Source: Cohnella luojiensis | GTDB lineage: Bacteria > Bacillota > Bacilli > Paenibacillales > Paenibacillaceae | Reading direction: 5' to 3' | DNA: 64,000 bases | Assembly (NCBI RefSeq): GCF_004564235.1 | Contig: NZ_SOMN01000001.1 | Span: forward strand, 186,001 to 250,000 | In this document: in pieces, positions 10,259 to 18,518 of the stretch | How the letters are laid out: every line of letters starts with the position of its first letter | How positions within the stretch are numbered: the first letter of the stretch is position 1 | Notes under the pieces: model-generated | What the model was told of the DNA's origin: nothing | Seen by the model: only the letters and a program-made list of their open reading frames with translations | Databases searched by the model: none | Program-made: the position numbers and the translations under genes

Positions 10259-10876
10259 ATGTCGGATAACGTTCAGAACAAAAGATCGTATACGGTAGCG
10301 ATTTTATTAATTATCGTCGTTGTATTGATGACGTTTATCATTATCTTTTATTCGAAATATTTATTAACCAAGCAGTCGCATACGACCGATCAAGGGCAAC
10401 GATTAGCCGAGCGGTACGTTTACGCGCTGATCTTCGCGGAACGGCTTCGCGACGGTTCGGACGGGCTTCTGAATGCCAAGTCCGAAACGGAACGGCTTCG
10501 CGCGGCACGCATGCTGGGCGAAGCAACGCTCGCGTCGGGGGAGACGTTAGGCTTGATCCTTGCGGCCACGGAAAGATCAACGGGGAAATCCGGCGAAGAA
10601 GAAGCTAAACCGTTCATCTCCGCGATGAACGCCGTCATAGGGGCGAAAAGCCCAATGGCGACGATTGGCGAACAAGAGGGTCCGCTGACCGAGGAAGAGT
10701 CGGCCGCGTTAAATCTTGTTCGGGACGGAGCTGCCCAAATGCGGCAAGCGCTGAGCGGGTTCCGTCCGCCTTCAGGCGAAGCGGGCTATCGTCAAATGGT
10801 CACGATCGGGGATTGGGTAACGAACGCCGTGGATGCTAGCGATGCACTCATCCAATTAGCAGGCAAACTTCAATAA
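10259..10876 (+). CDS. Hypothetical single-pass membrane protein (205 aa)
   Basis: I do not recognise this family. Residues about 11-36 form one strong membrane helix (VAILLIIVVVLMTFIIIFY) after a short charged N-terminus, followed by a KYLLTK basic flank. The remaining ~165 residues are predicted helical, soluble and rich in Ala, Glu and Arg with no cysteines, consistent with an anchored extracytoplasmic or cytoplasmic helical domain. It begins 22 bases after addA with GGGAGTGA in front of the ATG, so it may be transcribed with addBA. No enzymatic motif was seen. Confidence 0.6.
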   Translation: MSDNVQNKRSYTVAILLIIVVVLMTFIIIFYSKYLLTKQSHTTDQGQRLAERYVYALIFAERLRDGSDGLLNAKSETERLRAARMLGEATLASGETLGLILAATERSTGKSGEEEAKPFISAMNAVIGAKSPMATIGEQEGPLTEEESAALNLVRDGAAQMRQALSGFRPPSGEAGYRQMVTIGDWVTNAVDASDALIQLAGKLQ

Positions 10877-10963
10877 TAATTGTGCGCCCATTTTTCTTTA
10901 CCAAGTAGCCATTCGCCCAAGACGGCATATGCTGTGGGTAAAGCGCCCAAGGAGGGAATGCTA

Positions 10964-11374
10964 TTGGAAAAGATTAAACCAACTAAACCGGCTGAGCATC
11001 ACCATATGCCGAAACACCCCAATCAACCGATTCATCACCCGGTTAATAAGTCGATGCCAATGCACAAGCCGGTAGACCAGCCGGCGGCTAAAAAGGCGGT
11101 AACGAAATCATTGTGCGAATCCCACATGCATCGATACGTTGAAGTTCAAGCAGCCGATGGGTACTGTTACGACGGTATCGTGGAGCATGTGGACGATGAA
11201 TGGGTGTGTCTGGCTGTTCCCGGACACGCCAATGAAATGCGCGGATTCTTTCCCGGAGCCGGATTCTATCCGCCGTTCGGTTCTTTTTATCCGTATCGCC
11301 CGCGGAGATTCAATCGTCTAGTGCTGCCGTTGGCAGGGCTAGTGGCATTATCATTGCTGCCGTATTATTGGTGA
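10964..11374 (+). CDS. Hypothetical His/Pro/Lys-rich protein with hydrophobic C-terminus
   Basis: The best start is the TTG at 10964, because AAGGAGG lies 8 bases upstream; the ATG at 10958 is too close to it. The product (136 aa) begins with an unusual low-complexity region of about 45 residues rich in His, Pro, Lys and Met, followed by a compact domain (YVEVQAADGYCYDGIVEHVDD) that looks like a small beta-barrel. A Gly/Pro/Phe/Tyr-rich segment (PGAGFYPPFGSFYPYRPRR) and a hydrophobic tail (LVLPLAGLVALSLLPYYW) end it. The tail and Tyr/Gly/Pro-rich composition resemble spore-coat or surface-associated small proteins, but that is only a suggestion. Confidence 0.55.
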   Translation: MEKIKPTKPAEHHHMPKHPNQPIHHPVNKSMPMHKPVDQPAAKKAVTKSLCESHMHRYVEVQAADGYCYDGIVEHVDDEWVCLAVPGHANEMRGFFPGAGFYPPFGSFYPYRPRRFNRLVLPLAGLVALSLLPYYW

Positions 11375-11399
11375 AAACTACACAGACCAAGCAGAGATT

Positions 11400-11430
11400 A
11401 GACTTGCGGAGGTGCCGCAGGTCTCTTTTT
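11400..11430 (+). terminator. Rho-independent terminator
   Basis: AGACTTGCGG and CCGCAGGTCT form a 10-bp stem (one G-U pair) followed by CTTTTT, ending the addBA-region transcript. Confidence 0.85.
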
Positions 11431-11505
11431 GCTATTCGCGCGGTTGGACTAACGAGGGTGAATCAGGTATGATGGAAGCAAATGACACTTTGGGAGGCGC
11501 GTTCT

Positions 11506-11865
11506 TTGCCGGATTGCTTATTCTGTAAAATCGTCGAGGGAACCATTCCCGCGCGCAAAGTATTCGAGGATGAATCAGTCGTCGCTTTTCACGATATCCA
11601 GCCGCAAGCCCCGGTTCATTTACTGGTCATTCCTAAGAAACATATCGCTACGATGAACGATTGCGAAGCAGATGATTCCGCCTTGTTGGGACATACGTTA
11701 TTAGTTGCGCAAAGGATTGCCAAGGAAGCCGGCCTAGCGGAGAGCGGATATCGTCTCGTCAACAATTGCGGAAGCGATGCAGGACAAGTGGTTTTTCACC
11801 TGCACTGGCATATTCTTGGCGGAGAGAAATTAGCAGCCCTTAATCCGGCACAGAAACAGGTTTAG
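11506..11865 (+). CDS. HIT family (histidine triad) nucleotide-binding protein
   Basis: A 119-residue HINT/Hit-like protein, a purine-nucleotide phosphoramidase/hydrolase-type cytosolic dimer. It starts with the typical DCLFCKIVEGTIPAR segment, has the IPKKHI strand in the centre, and ends with the histidine triad HLHWHILGG. The TTG at 11506 is preferred because GGGAGG lies 8 bases upstream and the product then begins at the conserved N-terminus; an ATG at 11482 would add eight residues unlike the family. It resembles B. subtilis hit. Its physiological substrate is unknown. It precedes the rpsU promoter and is monocistronic. Confidence 0.9.
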   Translation: MPDCLFCKIVEGTIPARKVFEDESVVAFHDIQPQAPVHLLVIPKKHIATMNDCEADDSALLGHTLLVAQRIAKEAGLAESGYRLVNNCGSDAGQVVFHLHWHILGGEKLAALNPAQKQV

Positions 11866-11937
11866 CTTAGAAAAGTCCGAAATGGTGCAGAGGAAAAACT
11901 TAACGCGATTTGAATTCAAGTTTTCGGGAGACTCAAG

Positions 11938-11967
11938 TTGACACTCCCTTTCCTCATCACATATAAT
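11938..11967 (+). promoter_or_regulatory. SigA-type promoter for rpsU-yqeY
   Basis: TTGACA at 11938-11943 and TATAAT at 11962-11967 with an 18-base spacer: both hexamers are perfect consensus, about 48 bases before the rpsU start. High expression is expected for a ribosomal protein. Confidence 0.88.
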
Positions 11968-12015
11968 ATAGTTTGATAACCGTGTTGTGGTCTATTGCGG
12001 AGGGAGGGAAAACAG

Positions 12016-12189
12016 GTGGCAGAAACGAAAGTAAGAAAAAATGAAACAATCGACGCTGCACTCCGCCGCTTTAAGCGTTCCATTGCCAAAGACGGCGTTC
12101 TCGCGGAAGTGAAGAAACGTAAACATTACGAAAAACCAAGCGTAAAGCGGAAGTTGAAGTCCGAAGCCGCGCGTAAACGGAAGTTCTAG
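12016..12189 (+). CDS. rpsU: 30S ribosomal protein S21
   Basis: A 57-residue, strongly basic protein with the S21 signature ([12 protein letters not shown] followed by [16 protein letters not shown] and a RKRKF tail). S21 sits near the anti-Shine-Dalgarno end of 16S rRNA and assists initiation. The GTG at 12016 follows the strong purine-rich GGAGGGAGGG and gives the family's usual N-terminus ([10 protein letters not shown]). A consensus SigA promoter drives it, and yqeY follows after 15 bases, as in B. subtilis. Confidence 0.96.
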   Translation: MAETKVRKNETIDAALRRFKRSIAKDGVLAEVKKRKHYEKPSVKRKLKSEAARKRKF

Positions 12190-12204
12190 GAGGAATCCGC
12201 ACTC

Positions 12205-12648
12205 ATGAATCTCGCGGAACGTTTGAACGAAGACATGAAACAAGCGATGAAGGACGGCAACAAATTCCGGCTTCAGACTATTCGCATGGTTCGTGCATCG
12301 ATCAAAAACCAAGAAATCGAGCTGCGCCGCCCGCTTGAAGATAACGATACGCTTAATATATTGAGCCGTGAACTCAAGCAGCGACGTGATTCCCTCGAGG
12401 ATTTCAAACGAGGGGGTCGTGAAGACCTAGTCAGTAATGTTACAGCAGAAATTGAGATCATCTCCGAATATCTTCCACGACAGCTAACCGAAGAAGAAGT
12501 CAAAGCTATCGTAGTACAGACCATGCAAGAAACCGGTGCTTCTTCTAAAGCCGACCTGGGGAAATTGATGGGCGCCCTAATGCCCAAGGTGAAGGGAATT
12601 GCGGACGGCAAACTCGTCAACGCAATCGTCCAACAATCTCTGCAATAA
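12205..12648 (+). CDS. yqeY: GatB/YqeY domain-containing protein
   Basis: A 147-residue helical protein homologous to the C-terminal tRNA-interacting domain of GatB, present as a stand-alone YqeY. Characteristic stretches are LRMVRASIKNQEIE-like at residues 22-37 (here IRMVRASIKNQEIE), EYLPRQLTEEE, and a KADLGKLMGALMPKVKG C-terminus. AGGAGG precedes the ATG. Gene order rpsU-yqeY is conserved in Firmicutes. A direct role in tRNA biology is suspected from the family but is not established. Confidence 0.93.
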   Translation: MNLAERLNEDMKQAMKDGNKFRLQTIRMVRASIKNQEIELRRPLEDNDTLNILSRELKQRRDSLEDFKRGGREDLVSNVTAEIEIISEYLPRQLTEEEVKAIVVQTMQETGASSKADLGKLMGALMPKVKGIADGKLVNAIVQQSLQ

Positions 12649-12664
12649 TTCCGACTGAACGACA

Positions 12665-12692
12665 GGCACTCCCTTAACGGGGAGTGCTTTTT
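12665..12692 (+). terminator. Rho-independent terminator after yqeY
   Basis: GGCACTCCC and GGGGAGTGC pair around a short loop, followed by TTTTTG. Confidence 0.88.
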
Positions 12693-12735
12693 GCTTATTC
12701 AAACTCCAATTGATTTATGATGATTTTGAAGGGAT

Positions 12736-12761
12736 TGAAACTATAGTCCCGTCGAACCGTA
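12736..12761 (+). promoter_or_regulatory. ECF sigma (SigW-type) promoter for nfeD-floA
   Basis: TGAAAC at 12736-12741 and CGTA at 12758-12761 are separated by exactly 16 bases, the canonical B. subtilis SigW promoter architecture. The downstream pair nfeD-floA is the counterpart of yqeZ-yqfA, which is a known SigW operon induced by envelope stress. Assignment to a SigW orthologue is inference because the sigma gene is not in the window. Confidence 0.75.
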
Positions 12762-12803
12762 TTTACTTTTGTCTTGGAAATATTAGCTTTAGGAGGAATG
12801 GTC

Positions 12804-14183
12804 TTGATTCTAACGGACTCGAATCGCCAACGTATCGCCGGCTGGACAAGAGCGATGAGATTTACCTTGCTCATCATTTTGTCGGCAATACCCTTATTGG
12901 GCATTATCGTTGATAACGCTCGCGCTGCAGGGACTGAATCGGAAGGCGCCGTATACGTCATTCCGGCGCATCAGACCGTGCAAAGCGGTCTCGCCTCCTT
13001 CTTGGACCGTGCGATGACCGAGGCGGAGGATGCGAAAGCTTCCCTAATCGTGCTGGACATCGATACTCCTGGCGGACGGCTAGACACCGCGGAGGAAATC
13101 GGTAAGCGCATTCGCAGCGCTACCGTTCCGACGGTTGCTTTCGTCAGCGGCAAGGCGGCTTCGGCGGGCGCTTATCTAGCGCTGAACGCCGGAGACATCG
13201 CGATGGCTCCAGGTACGACGATCGGGGCGGCTATGATCGTGGACGGAGCCGGGAATGCCGTCGAGAATCCGAAGCTCGTATCGTTCTGGAGCGAAGAAAT
13301 GGCAGCCGCAGCGCAGATTAATGGACGTGATCCTGCTATTGCGGTAGGAATGGTAGATCCTAACCGAGTCGTTGAAATGAAGGAGATCGGCGAAACCAAA
13401 GAAAAAGGACAGATCATCTCCTTGAGCGCCGAAAAGGCTTTGAAGGTCGGTTATTCGGAGAAGATGGCCAAGACGGCGGAGGAAGTCATCGCTTGGAAAG
13501 GGTTATCCGATAGAACGGTCATCGCGCTCAATCCCTCATTCGCCGAAAGGGTTTCCGCGGCGGTGACGAGTCCAGGCTTTGGCACTTTGCTGTTAATTAT
13601 CGGCATCGCGGGAATCGCCATCGAATTTCTCGTCCCCGGCTTCGGAGTTCCGGGAATTATCGGTCTTATCTCATTCGGCCTCTATTTCTTCGGTCAATCG
13701 ATCGCGGGTTTCGCGGGCATGGAGTCATTGGTCGTGTTCCTGATCGGGATTGGCCTGCTCGTGCTAGAGGTATTTATTCCGAGCTTCGGTGTTCTCGGTA
13801 TTCTTGGGATCGCTGCTGTCGTATTCGGAATCACGATGGGGGCATACGATAAGGGCAATGCGTTGCAATCGCTAGGAATTGCCATTCTCGTTGCCGCGGT
13901 CATCGTCGGCGTTTTCGTCTACATTTTCCGCAAGAGGGGGATCTGGAACCGGTTCATCCTAAACGAGCAGCTTACGACGGACAAGGGCTTCGTCCCGCAG
14001 CAATCCCGGGAAAAATGGATCGGGCAGGAAGGGATGACGACTTCCATGCTTCGCCCGTCGGGTATGGCGGATTTCGGCGAACAGCGGCTTGACGTGATCA
14101 CATCCGGGGAATTTATCGAGAAGGGCAGACGGATACGCGTAATCTCGGTGGACGGAACAAGAATTCTCGTGAAGGAAATTTAA
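12804..14183 (+). CDS. NfeD family membrane-bound ClpP-class serine protease (YqeZ-like)
   Basis: A full-length NfeD1b-type protein of about 459 residues: an N-terminal signal/anchor segment (FTLLIILSAIPLLGIIV), a ClpP-like serine protease domain with DTPGGRLD and GKAASAGAYLAL (probable nucleophile S120 in the Ser-Lys dyad family), four hydrophobic helices around residues 245-370, and a C-terminal OB-fold NfeD domain. TTG at 12804 is chosen because AGGAGG ends 7 bases before it; an ATG at 12798 is too close. It sits directly before floA behind a SigW-type promoter, the arrangement of the lipid-raft-associated stress operon. Confidence 0.88.
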   Translation: MILTDSNRQRIAGWTRAMRFTLLIILSAIPLLGIIVDNARAAGTESEGAVYVIPAHQTVQSGLASFLDRAMTEAEDAKASLIVLDIDTPGGRLDTAEEIGKRIRSATVPTVAFVSGKAASAGAYLALNAGDIAMAPGTTIGAAMIVDGAGNAVENPKLVSFWSEEMAAAAQINGRDPAIAVGMVDPNRVVEMKEIGETKEKGQIISLSAEKALKVGYSEKMAKTAEEVIAWKGLSDRTVIALNPSFAERVSAAVTSPGFGTLLLIIGIAGIAIEFLVPGFGVPGIIGLISFGLYFFGQSIAGFAGMESLVVFLIGIGLLVLEVFIPSFGVLGILGIAAVVFGITMGAYDKGNALQSLGIAILVAAVIVGVFVYIFRKRGIWNRFILNEQLTTDKGFVPQQSREKWIGQEGMTTSMLRPSGMADFGEQRLDVITSGEFIEKGRRIRVISVDGTRILVKEI

Positions 14184-14249
14184 CAGGTTTTACCGAATTA
14201 ACTTGATATGCAGAATGGGCAATACCATTAAAAATGTCGGAGGTTAACA

Positions 14250-15248
14250 ATGGATAACATGGACGTACAGCTTTTGGTCATTATTGCAGTGGCCGTTATC
14301 GCGATTTCGGTATTTATGAGCTTTTTCCCGTTTATGCTCTGGATATCGGCTCTCGCTTCCGGAGTGCGGATTAGCATTATTACCTTGGTGGCTATGAGGT
14401 TGCGGCGCGTCGTTCCCAGTCGAATCGTGAATCCGCTGATCAAGGCGACGAAAGCAGGATTGGGCTTGAATATTAACCAACTGGAAAGTCATTTCCTTGC
14501 CGGCGGTAACGTTGACCGCGTCGTAAACGCGCTAATCGCGGCGCAACGAGCGGATATCCCTCTCGTGTTCGAACGCGCGGCCGCAATCGATTTGGCCGGA
14601 CGCGACGTCCTTCAAGCGGTTCAAATGAGCGTAAACCCGAAGGTTATCGAGACTCCTGTCGTATCGGCGGTCGCGAAAAACGGCATCGAGGTCAATGTCA
14701 GAGCTAGAGTGACGGTGCGAGCGAATATAGACCGTCTTGTCGGGGGAGCAGGTGAAGAGACGATTCTTGCGCGCGTAGCGGAAGGGATCGTAAGTACCAA
14801 TGGTGCTGCGGAATCCCACAAAGACGTTCTGGAAAACCCAGACCTGATCTCTAAGACGGTTTTAGGCAAGGGATTGGATGCGGGTACCGCCTTCGAAATT
14901 CTATCCATTGATATTGCGGACGTAGACGTAGGAAAGAACATCGGAGCTCACCTGCAGACCGAGCAAGCGGAAGCCGACAAGCGCATAGCCCAAGCGAAAG
15001 CGGAAGAGCGCCGCGCCATGGCGGTAGCCCAGGAGCAAGAGATGAAGGCGCGCGTGGTCGAAATGCAAGCGAAAGTGGTCGAAGCGGAGTCAGAGGTTCC
15101 TCTTGCGATGGCCGAGGCATTGCGTTTGGGGAAGATCGGCGTTATGGATTATATGAACTTGAAAAACATTGAAGCCGACACCCAAATGAGAGGCTCCATC
15201 GGCAAGCAAAACGACTTGACGGGCGGAGACGGCCACCAGAAGCCATGA
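14250..15248 (+). CDS. floA: Flotillin-like protein FloA
   Basis: A 332-residue FloA: membrane hairpin segment at residues about 6-45 ([15 protein letters not shown] and a second hydrophobic stretch), a PHB/SPFH domain ([21 protein letters not shown] region near 140-165), and a long C-terminal coiled coil rich in Ala/Glu/Gln ([18 protein letters not shown] and following). FloA scaffolds functional membrane microdomains and affects cell-wall synthesis and signalling. It has GGAGG 8 bases before the ATG and shares the transcript with nfeD. Confidence 0.95.
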   Translation: MDNMDVQLLVIIAVAVIAISVFMSFFPFMLWISALASGVRISIITLVAMRLRRVVPSRIVNPLIKATKAGLGLNINQLESHFLAGGNVDRVVNALIAAQRADIPLVFERAAAIDLAGRDVLQAVQMSVNPKVIETPVVSAVAKNGIEVNVRARVTVRANIDRLVGGAGEETILARVAEGIVSTNGAAESHKDVLENPDLISKTVLGKGLDAGTAFEILSIDIADVDVGKNIGAHLQTEQAEADKRIAQAKAEERRAMAVAQEQEMKARVVEMQAKVVEAESEVPLAMAEALRLGKIGVMDYMNLKNIEADTQMRGSIGKQNDLTGGDGHQKP

Positions 15249-15285
15249 CCTTACGCGCGAATTTCTTAAGTAAGGAGGTTGTAAC

Positions 15286-15762
15286 ATGGAGCGGCTAATT
15301 TCATTCCTGATGCATAACTTTTATTTCGTCATCATCGTGGTCGGAATCATCTATTCGCTCTTTTTCCGCAAATCTCCGCTTGAACGGCCCCCTAACCGGA
15401 TGCCGGACTTCGGAGGCGGCGGCCAGAATGGGCCTAGACGCCCTGGAGAATTAAGGCCCCCAGTGGCACAGCCTACGCGGACAGAGCCTGCAGACACCCA
15501 TTTCCCGGCTCCGCAGCGGCAGACGCAACCGAATCCGGTCAAGACTCCTTCTCCGATTAGGGTTTCCACTGTCGGAACGGAGGACTCTCTCTCGGAGGAA
15601 GCGCAGCGGAAGCGGGTCGCAGTAAAGCAGCCAGAATCAAAGGGGCTATCCCGGCCAGATCGAACCCACTCTCCGGCACTTACGCCGGAGGATCTCACTC
15701 GCGCCGTTGTCTGGGCGGAAATTCTCGGCCCGCCGCGAGCGAGACGTCCTTTTCGGAGATAA
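15286..15762 (+). CDS. Hypothetical single-pass, proline-rich protein downstream of floA
   Basis: I do not recognise this as a named family. Residues about 10-27 form a membrane segment (FYFVIIVVGIIYSLFF), followed by a basic KSPLERPPN flank and a ~110-residue low-complexity tail rich in Pro, Arg, Gln, Ser and Thr; the last part (TPEDLTRAVVWAEILGPPRARRP) may be a short helix that docks to a partner. The gene occupies the place of B. subtilis yqfB in the SigW operon but is much longer. AAGGAGG lies before the ATG and a strong terminator follows. Confidence 0.7.
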   Translation: MERLISFLMHNFYFVIIVVGIIYSLFFRKSPLERPPNRMPDFGGGGQNGPRRPGELRPPVAQPTRTEPADTHFPAPQRQTQPNPVKTPSPIRVSTVGTEDSLSEEAQRKRVAVKQPESKGLSRPDRTHSPALTPEDLTRAVVWAEILGPPRARRPFRR

Positions 15763-15793
15763 ACCGGTAACAATACGATCCATCAACCAACGC

Positions 15794-15820
15794 AAGCGAG
15801 TCCTTCGGGACTCGCTTTTT
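15794..15820 (+). terminator. Rho-independent terminator closing nfeD-floA operon
   Basis: AGCGAGTCC and GGGACTCGCT pair around TTC, followed by TTTTT. Confidence 0.9.
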
Positions 15821-15863
15821 GGCGTCTTTGCGCAAGGCTGCGCAAGCTTGGACGGGGCTCGCT

Positions 15864-15892
15864 TCATAAAGAAGTTCTTCCGTGCATATGTT
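15864..15892 (+). promoter_or_regulatory. Possible SigE-type sporulation promoter for yqfC-yqfD
   Basis: TCATAAA (15864-15870), a 14-base spacer and CATATGTT (15885-15892) resemble the SigE pattern (-35 containing ATA, -10 CATANNNT) just upstream of yqfC, whose B. subtilis homologue is made in the mother cell under SigE. The match is partial, so this is tentative. Confidence 0.35.
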
Positions 15893-15918
15893 TACCGTAT
15901 AGGAGGGAGGACCGCCCA

Positions 15919-16215
15919 ATGATGCGTGTAAGTCGGAAGCTGCGCAAATGGACCGCAACGATTCTCGACCTGCCGCAGGATGTGGTGCTGGACTTGCCGC
16001 GCATCACGATGATCGGGGGCCTTCAGGTGACGGTGGAAAATCACCGCGGGATACTCCATTTCTCCCCGGAATTGCTTCGGTTGGCGATGGACAACGGGGA
16101 ACTGGAAGTGACGGGCCAAGATTTGATTATCCGGAATATCGGGGCAGAGGAAGTGTTCGTTGAAGGGAAAATCATGGGCGTCCGGCTGCAGCCTAGAGGG
16201 AAGAAGCCCCAGTGA
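15919..16215 (+). CDS. yqfC: Sporulation protein YqfC
   Basis: A 98-residue YqfC/YabP-family protein. The core VLDLPRITMIGGLQVTVENH followed by LEVTGQDLIIRNIG matches the family's beta-rich fold. YqfC is needed for sporulation in B. subtilis and is made in the mother cell; its biochemical role is unknown. The ATG is preceded by AGGAGGGAGG, and yqfD follows about 100 bases later, the conserved order. Confidence 0.93.
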   Translation: MMRVSRKLRKWTATILDLPQDVVLDLPRITMIGGLQVTVENHRGILHFSPELLRLAMDNGELEVTGQDLIIRNIGAEEVFVEGKIMGVRLQPRGKKPQ

Positions 16216-16320
16216 CGCTTAATCGACAATAAGTTTCGATACAAACGCGTACCGCCGTCTCAAGGACGGCGAAAGCCGTTTTACTTGAAGGACAAGCTCT
16301 AAGCCGGGAGGAGAGCAAGC

Positions 16321-17514
16321 ATGAAAGGGACTTGGGTGGCAATGCTGCGCGGATACGTTGGGGTTAAGCTCATAGGGGGAGAGGCGGAGGCATTCCTCAA
16401 TGCGGCTACGAGCGAGCGGATCGGACTGTGGAATATCGCGTTTACGCCTCGAGGCGAGCTGACATTCGGGATAATGGTGTCCGATTTTTTTCGCCTGCGT
16501 CCGGTGCTGCGCAGGAATGGCAGCAGGACGCGAATTATTTCTCGCCACGGACTTCCCTTCCGAATGGCGCGATTATCCAGAAGAAAAACCTTCGCGGGCG
16601 GGATGCTCGCTTTCGTGGCGGCCTTGTTCATCCTCTCCACGATGGTGTGGGAAGTCAAGATCGAAGGGAACTCCGCCATTCCGGAGGAAAAAATACGCCA
16701 GATGGCGAGAGCAGAGGGAATATATGCCTACCAGTGGTCCTTCCGGCTGCAGAACGCCGCATCATTGTCGCAAAGATTGGCGCTTCGTTTGCCCGAAGCA
16801 GCGTGGGTCGGAGTGGACAAAACGGGGACGTCCATCAAAATTACGGTTATCGACTCGACTAAGCCGGAGAACAAGGCTCCGGCAAGCCCGAGACATCTCG
16901 TCGCCAAGACGGACGCCGTCATTACGCGGGTCATAGCGGAGAATGGGCGACCGAAGGTTGAGCGCAATGATCGGGTACGCAAGGGAGACATTCTGATTTC
17001 CGGCCTATTGGGAGACGAGAAGCATAGCAAAGCGGTCGTATCCAAAGGTAAGGTGATGGGTCTTGTCTGGCACGAATTCCGTATCGAATCCCCTTTGTCA
17101 ACCAAAACAAGAAACCTCACGGGCGCCTCCCAAGATCGCGGTTACTTGATCATTGGCAACCGCGCGCTTCAGATCTCCGGCTATGGCGGGCACGATTTTG
17201 CGGACTCGCAAACCCGCACGACGGTTAATAGGGCGCAGCTATGGAACAGATGGCTGCCGTTCGGAACGATGAAGGAGCATGAACTGGAAGTCGTTGAAAT
17301 AGAGAAGAAGCTGACTCCCGCAGAGGCGAAGGAGGCGGGACTTAAGCAAGCCCGCGCCGAATTGCTTGCCAAAGGAGGGCAAGACGCAATCATCAAGGCG
17401 GAAAAGATTTTGCATGAACAAACCGAGAATGGTAAAGTGTTGTTAACCGTTCTTTTTGAAATGGAACAATCTATCGAGGTCGAACGTCCTATATTAGAAG
17501 CATCCATCGAGTAG
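16321..17514 (+). CDS. yqfD: Sporulation protein YqfD
   Basis: A 397-residue YqfD (SpoIV-type) protein: a conserved N-terminal region ending in RLSRRKTFAGG, one membrane segment near residues 96-113 (GMLAFVAALFILSTMV), and a large extracytoplasmic part beginning VWEVKIEGNSAIPEEKI that resembles a POTRA-like fold, followed by PWAWVGV-type and KGDILISG segments. It is a mother-cell sporulation protein required for engulfment-stage development in B. subtilis. GGGAGGAGAG precedes the ATG. It likely shares a transcript with yqfC and phoH. Confidence 0.93.
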   Translation: MKGTWVAMLRGYVGVKLIGGEAEAFLNAATSERIGLWNIAFTPRGELTFGIMVSDFFRLRPVLRRNGSRTRIISRHGLPFRMARLSRRKTFAGGMLAFVAALFILSTMVWEVKIEGNSAIPEEKIRQMARAEGIYAYQWSFRLQNAASLSQRLALRLPEAAWVGVDKTGTSIKITVIDSTKPENKAPASPRHLVAKTDAVITRVIAENGRPKVERNDRVRKGDILISGLLGDEKHSKAVVSKGKVMGLVWHEFRIESPLSTKTRNLTGASQDRGYLIIGNRALQISGYGGHDFADSQTRTTVNRAQLWNRWLPFGTMKEHELEVVEIEKKLTPAEAKEAGLKQARAELLAKGGQDAIIKAEKILHEQTENGKVLLTVLFEMEQSIEVERPILEASIE

Positions 17515-17529
17515 GGGGAATGAGGCTTT

Positions 17530-18495
17530 TTGACGGAACTGAAAGAATATACGACTATCCCGTTACGCAATGCGGCTGAAGGCTTAGCGCTATTCGGCCC
17601 GCAGGACAAGTTTCTTCGTATAATCGAAAAGGAAACCGTGTCGCATATTCATTCCAGGGACGCGGAAATTTATATTGAAGGACCGGCGGAGGAAGTACGC
17701 TCGTTGCAGCAGCTGTTCGATACGCTCATACAGCTTGTGCAGGGCGGTCTCCAACTGAACGAACGCGATGTCCGATACGCTCTGGAATTGTCCCGCGAAC
17801 TGAAGGCGGACGAACTGCTTTCCTTGTTCAAGGGCGAGATCACGTCCACTTTCCGCGGCAAGCCCGTTATTCCCAAGACTCTCGGACAGCGGCATTACGT
17901 GACCACGATCCGAAAGAAGGATATCGTATTCGGAATCGGCCCCGCGGGCACGGGCAAGACGTATTTAGCGGTCATGTGCGCGGTCGCGGCTTTGAAGGAA
18001 GGAAGGGTGAAGCGCATTCTTCTGACGCGCCCGGCGGTCGAAGCGGGCGAGAGCTTGGGTTTTCTGCCAGGCGATCTGCAGGAAAAGGTCGATCCGTACT
18101 TGCGCCCTCTCTACGATGCGTTGAATGACGCGCTAGGCTTGGAAGGCGTAGCGAAAGCGATGGAGCGAGGCCAGATCGAAATCGCGCCGCTTGCTTACAT
18201 GAGAGGCCGGACGCTCGATGATTCCTTCGTCATCCTGGACGAAGCGCAGAATACGACTCCCGAACAGATGAAGATGTTCCTGACGCGGCTTGGCTTCGGA
18301 TCACGCATGGTTATTACGGGCGACGTCACCCAAATCGATCTTCCCAAAGGGAAAAAGTCCGGATTGATCGAAGCCGAGCGCATCTTGCGCGACATCGAGG
18401 AAATCGGAATCGTATTCTTTACCGATCAGGACGTAGTTCGTCACGCCCTTGTGCAAAAAATCATATTGGCCTACAATGCGAACAGCGAACAGTAA
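17530..18495 (+). CDS. phoH: PhoH family P-loop ATPase
   Basis: A 321-residue PhoH-like protein: an N-terminal KH-like region, then a P-loop domain with Walker A GPAGTGKT at residues 137-144, Walker B FVILDEAQN at about 233-241, and TGDVTQIDLP near 260-270. PhoH proteins are ATPases linked to RNA metabolism; YbeY, encoded two genes downstream, is a common genomic partner. The start is TTG at 17530, 16 bases after yqfD. All nucleotide-binding residues are present. Confidence 0.94.
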   Translation: MTELKEYTTIPLRNAAEGLALFGPQDKFLRIIEKETVSHIHSRDAEIYIEGPAEEVRSLQQLFDTLIQLVQGGLQLNERDVRYALELSRELKADELLSLFKGEITSTFRGKPVIPKTLGQRHYVTTIRKKDIVFGIGPAGTGKTYLAVMCAVAALKEGRVKRILLTRPAVEAGESLGFLPGDLQEKVDPYLRPLYDALNDALGLEGVAKAMERGQIEIAPLAYMRGRTLDDSFVILDEAQNTTPEQMKMFLTRLGFGSRMVITGDVTQIDLPKGKKSGLIEAERILRDIEEIGIVFFTDQDVVRHALVQKIILAYNANSEQ

Positions 18496-18518
18496 ACCAT
18501 AAGGGAGGGGAGTGCCGG

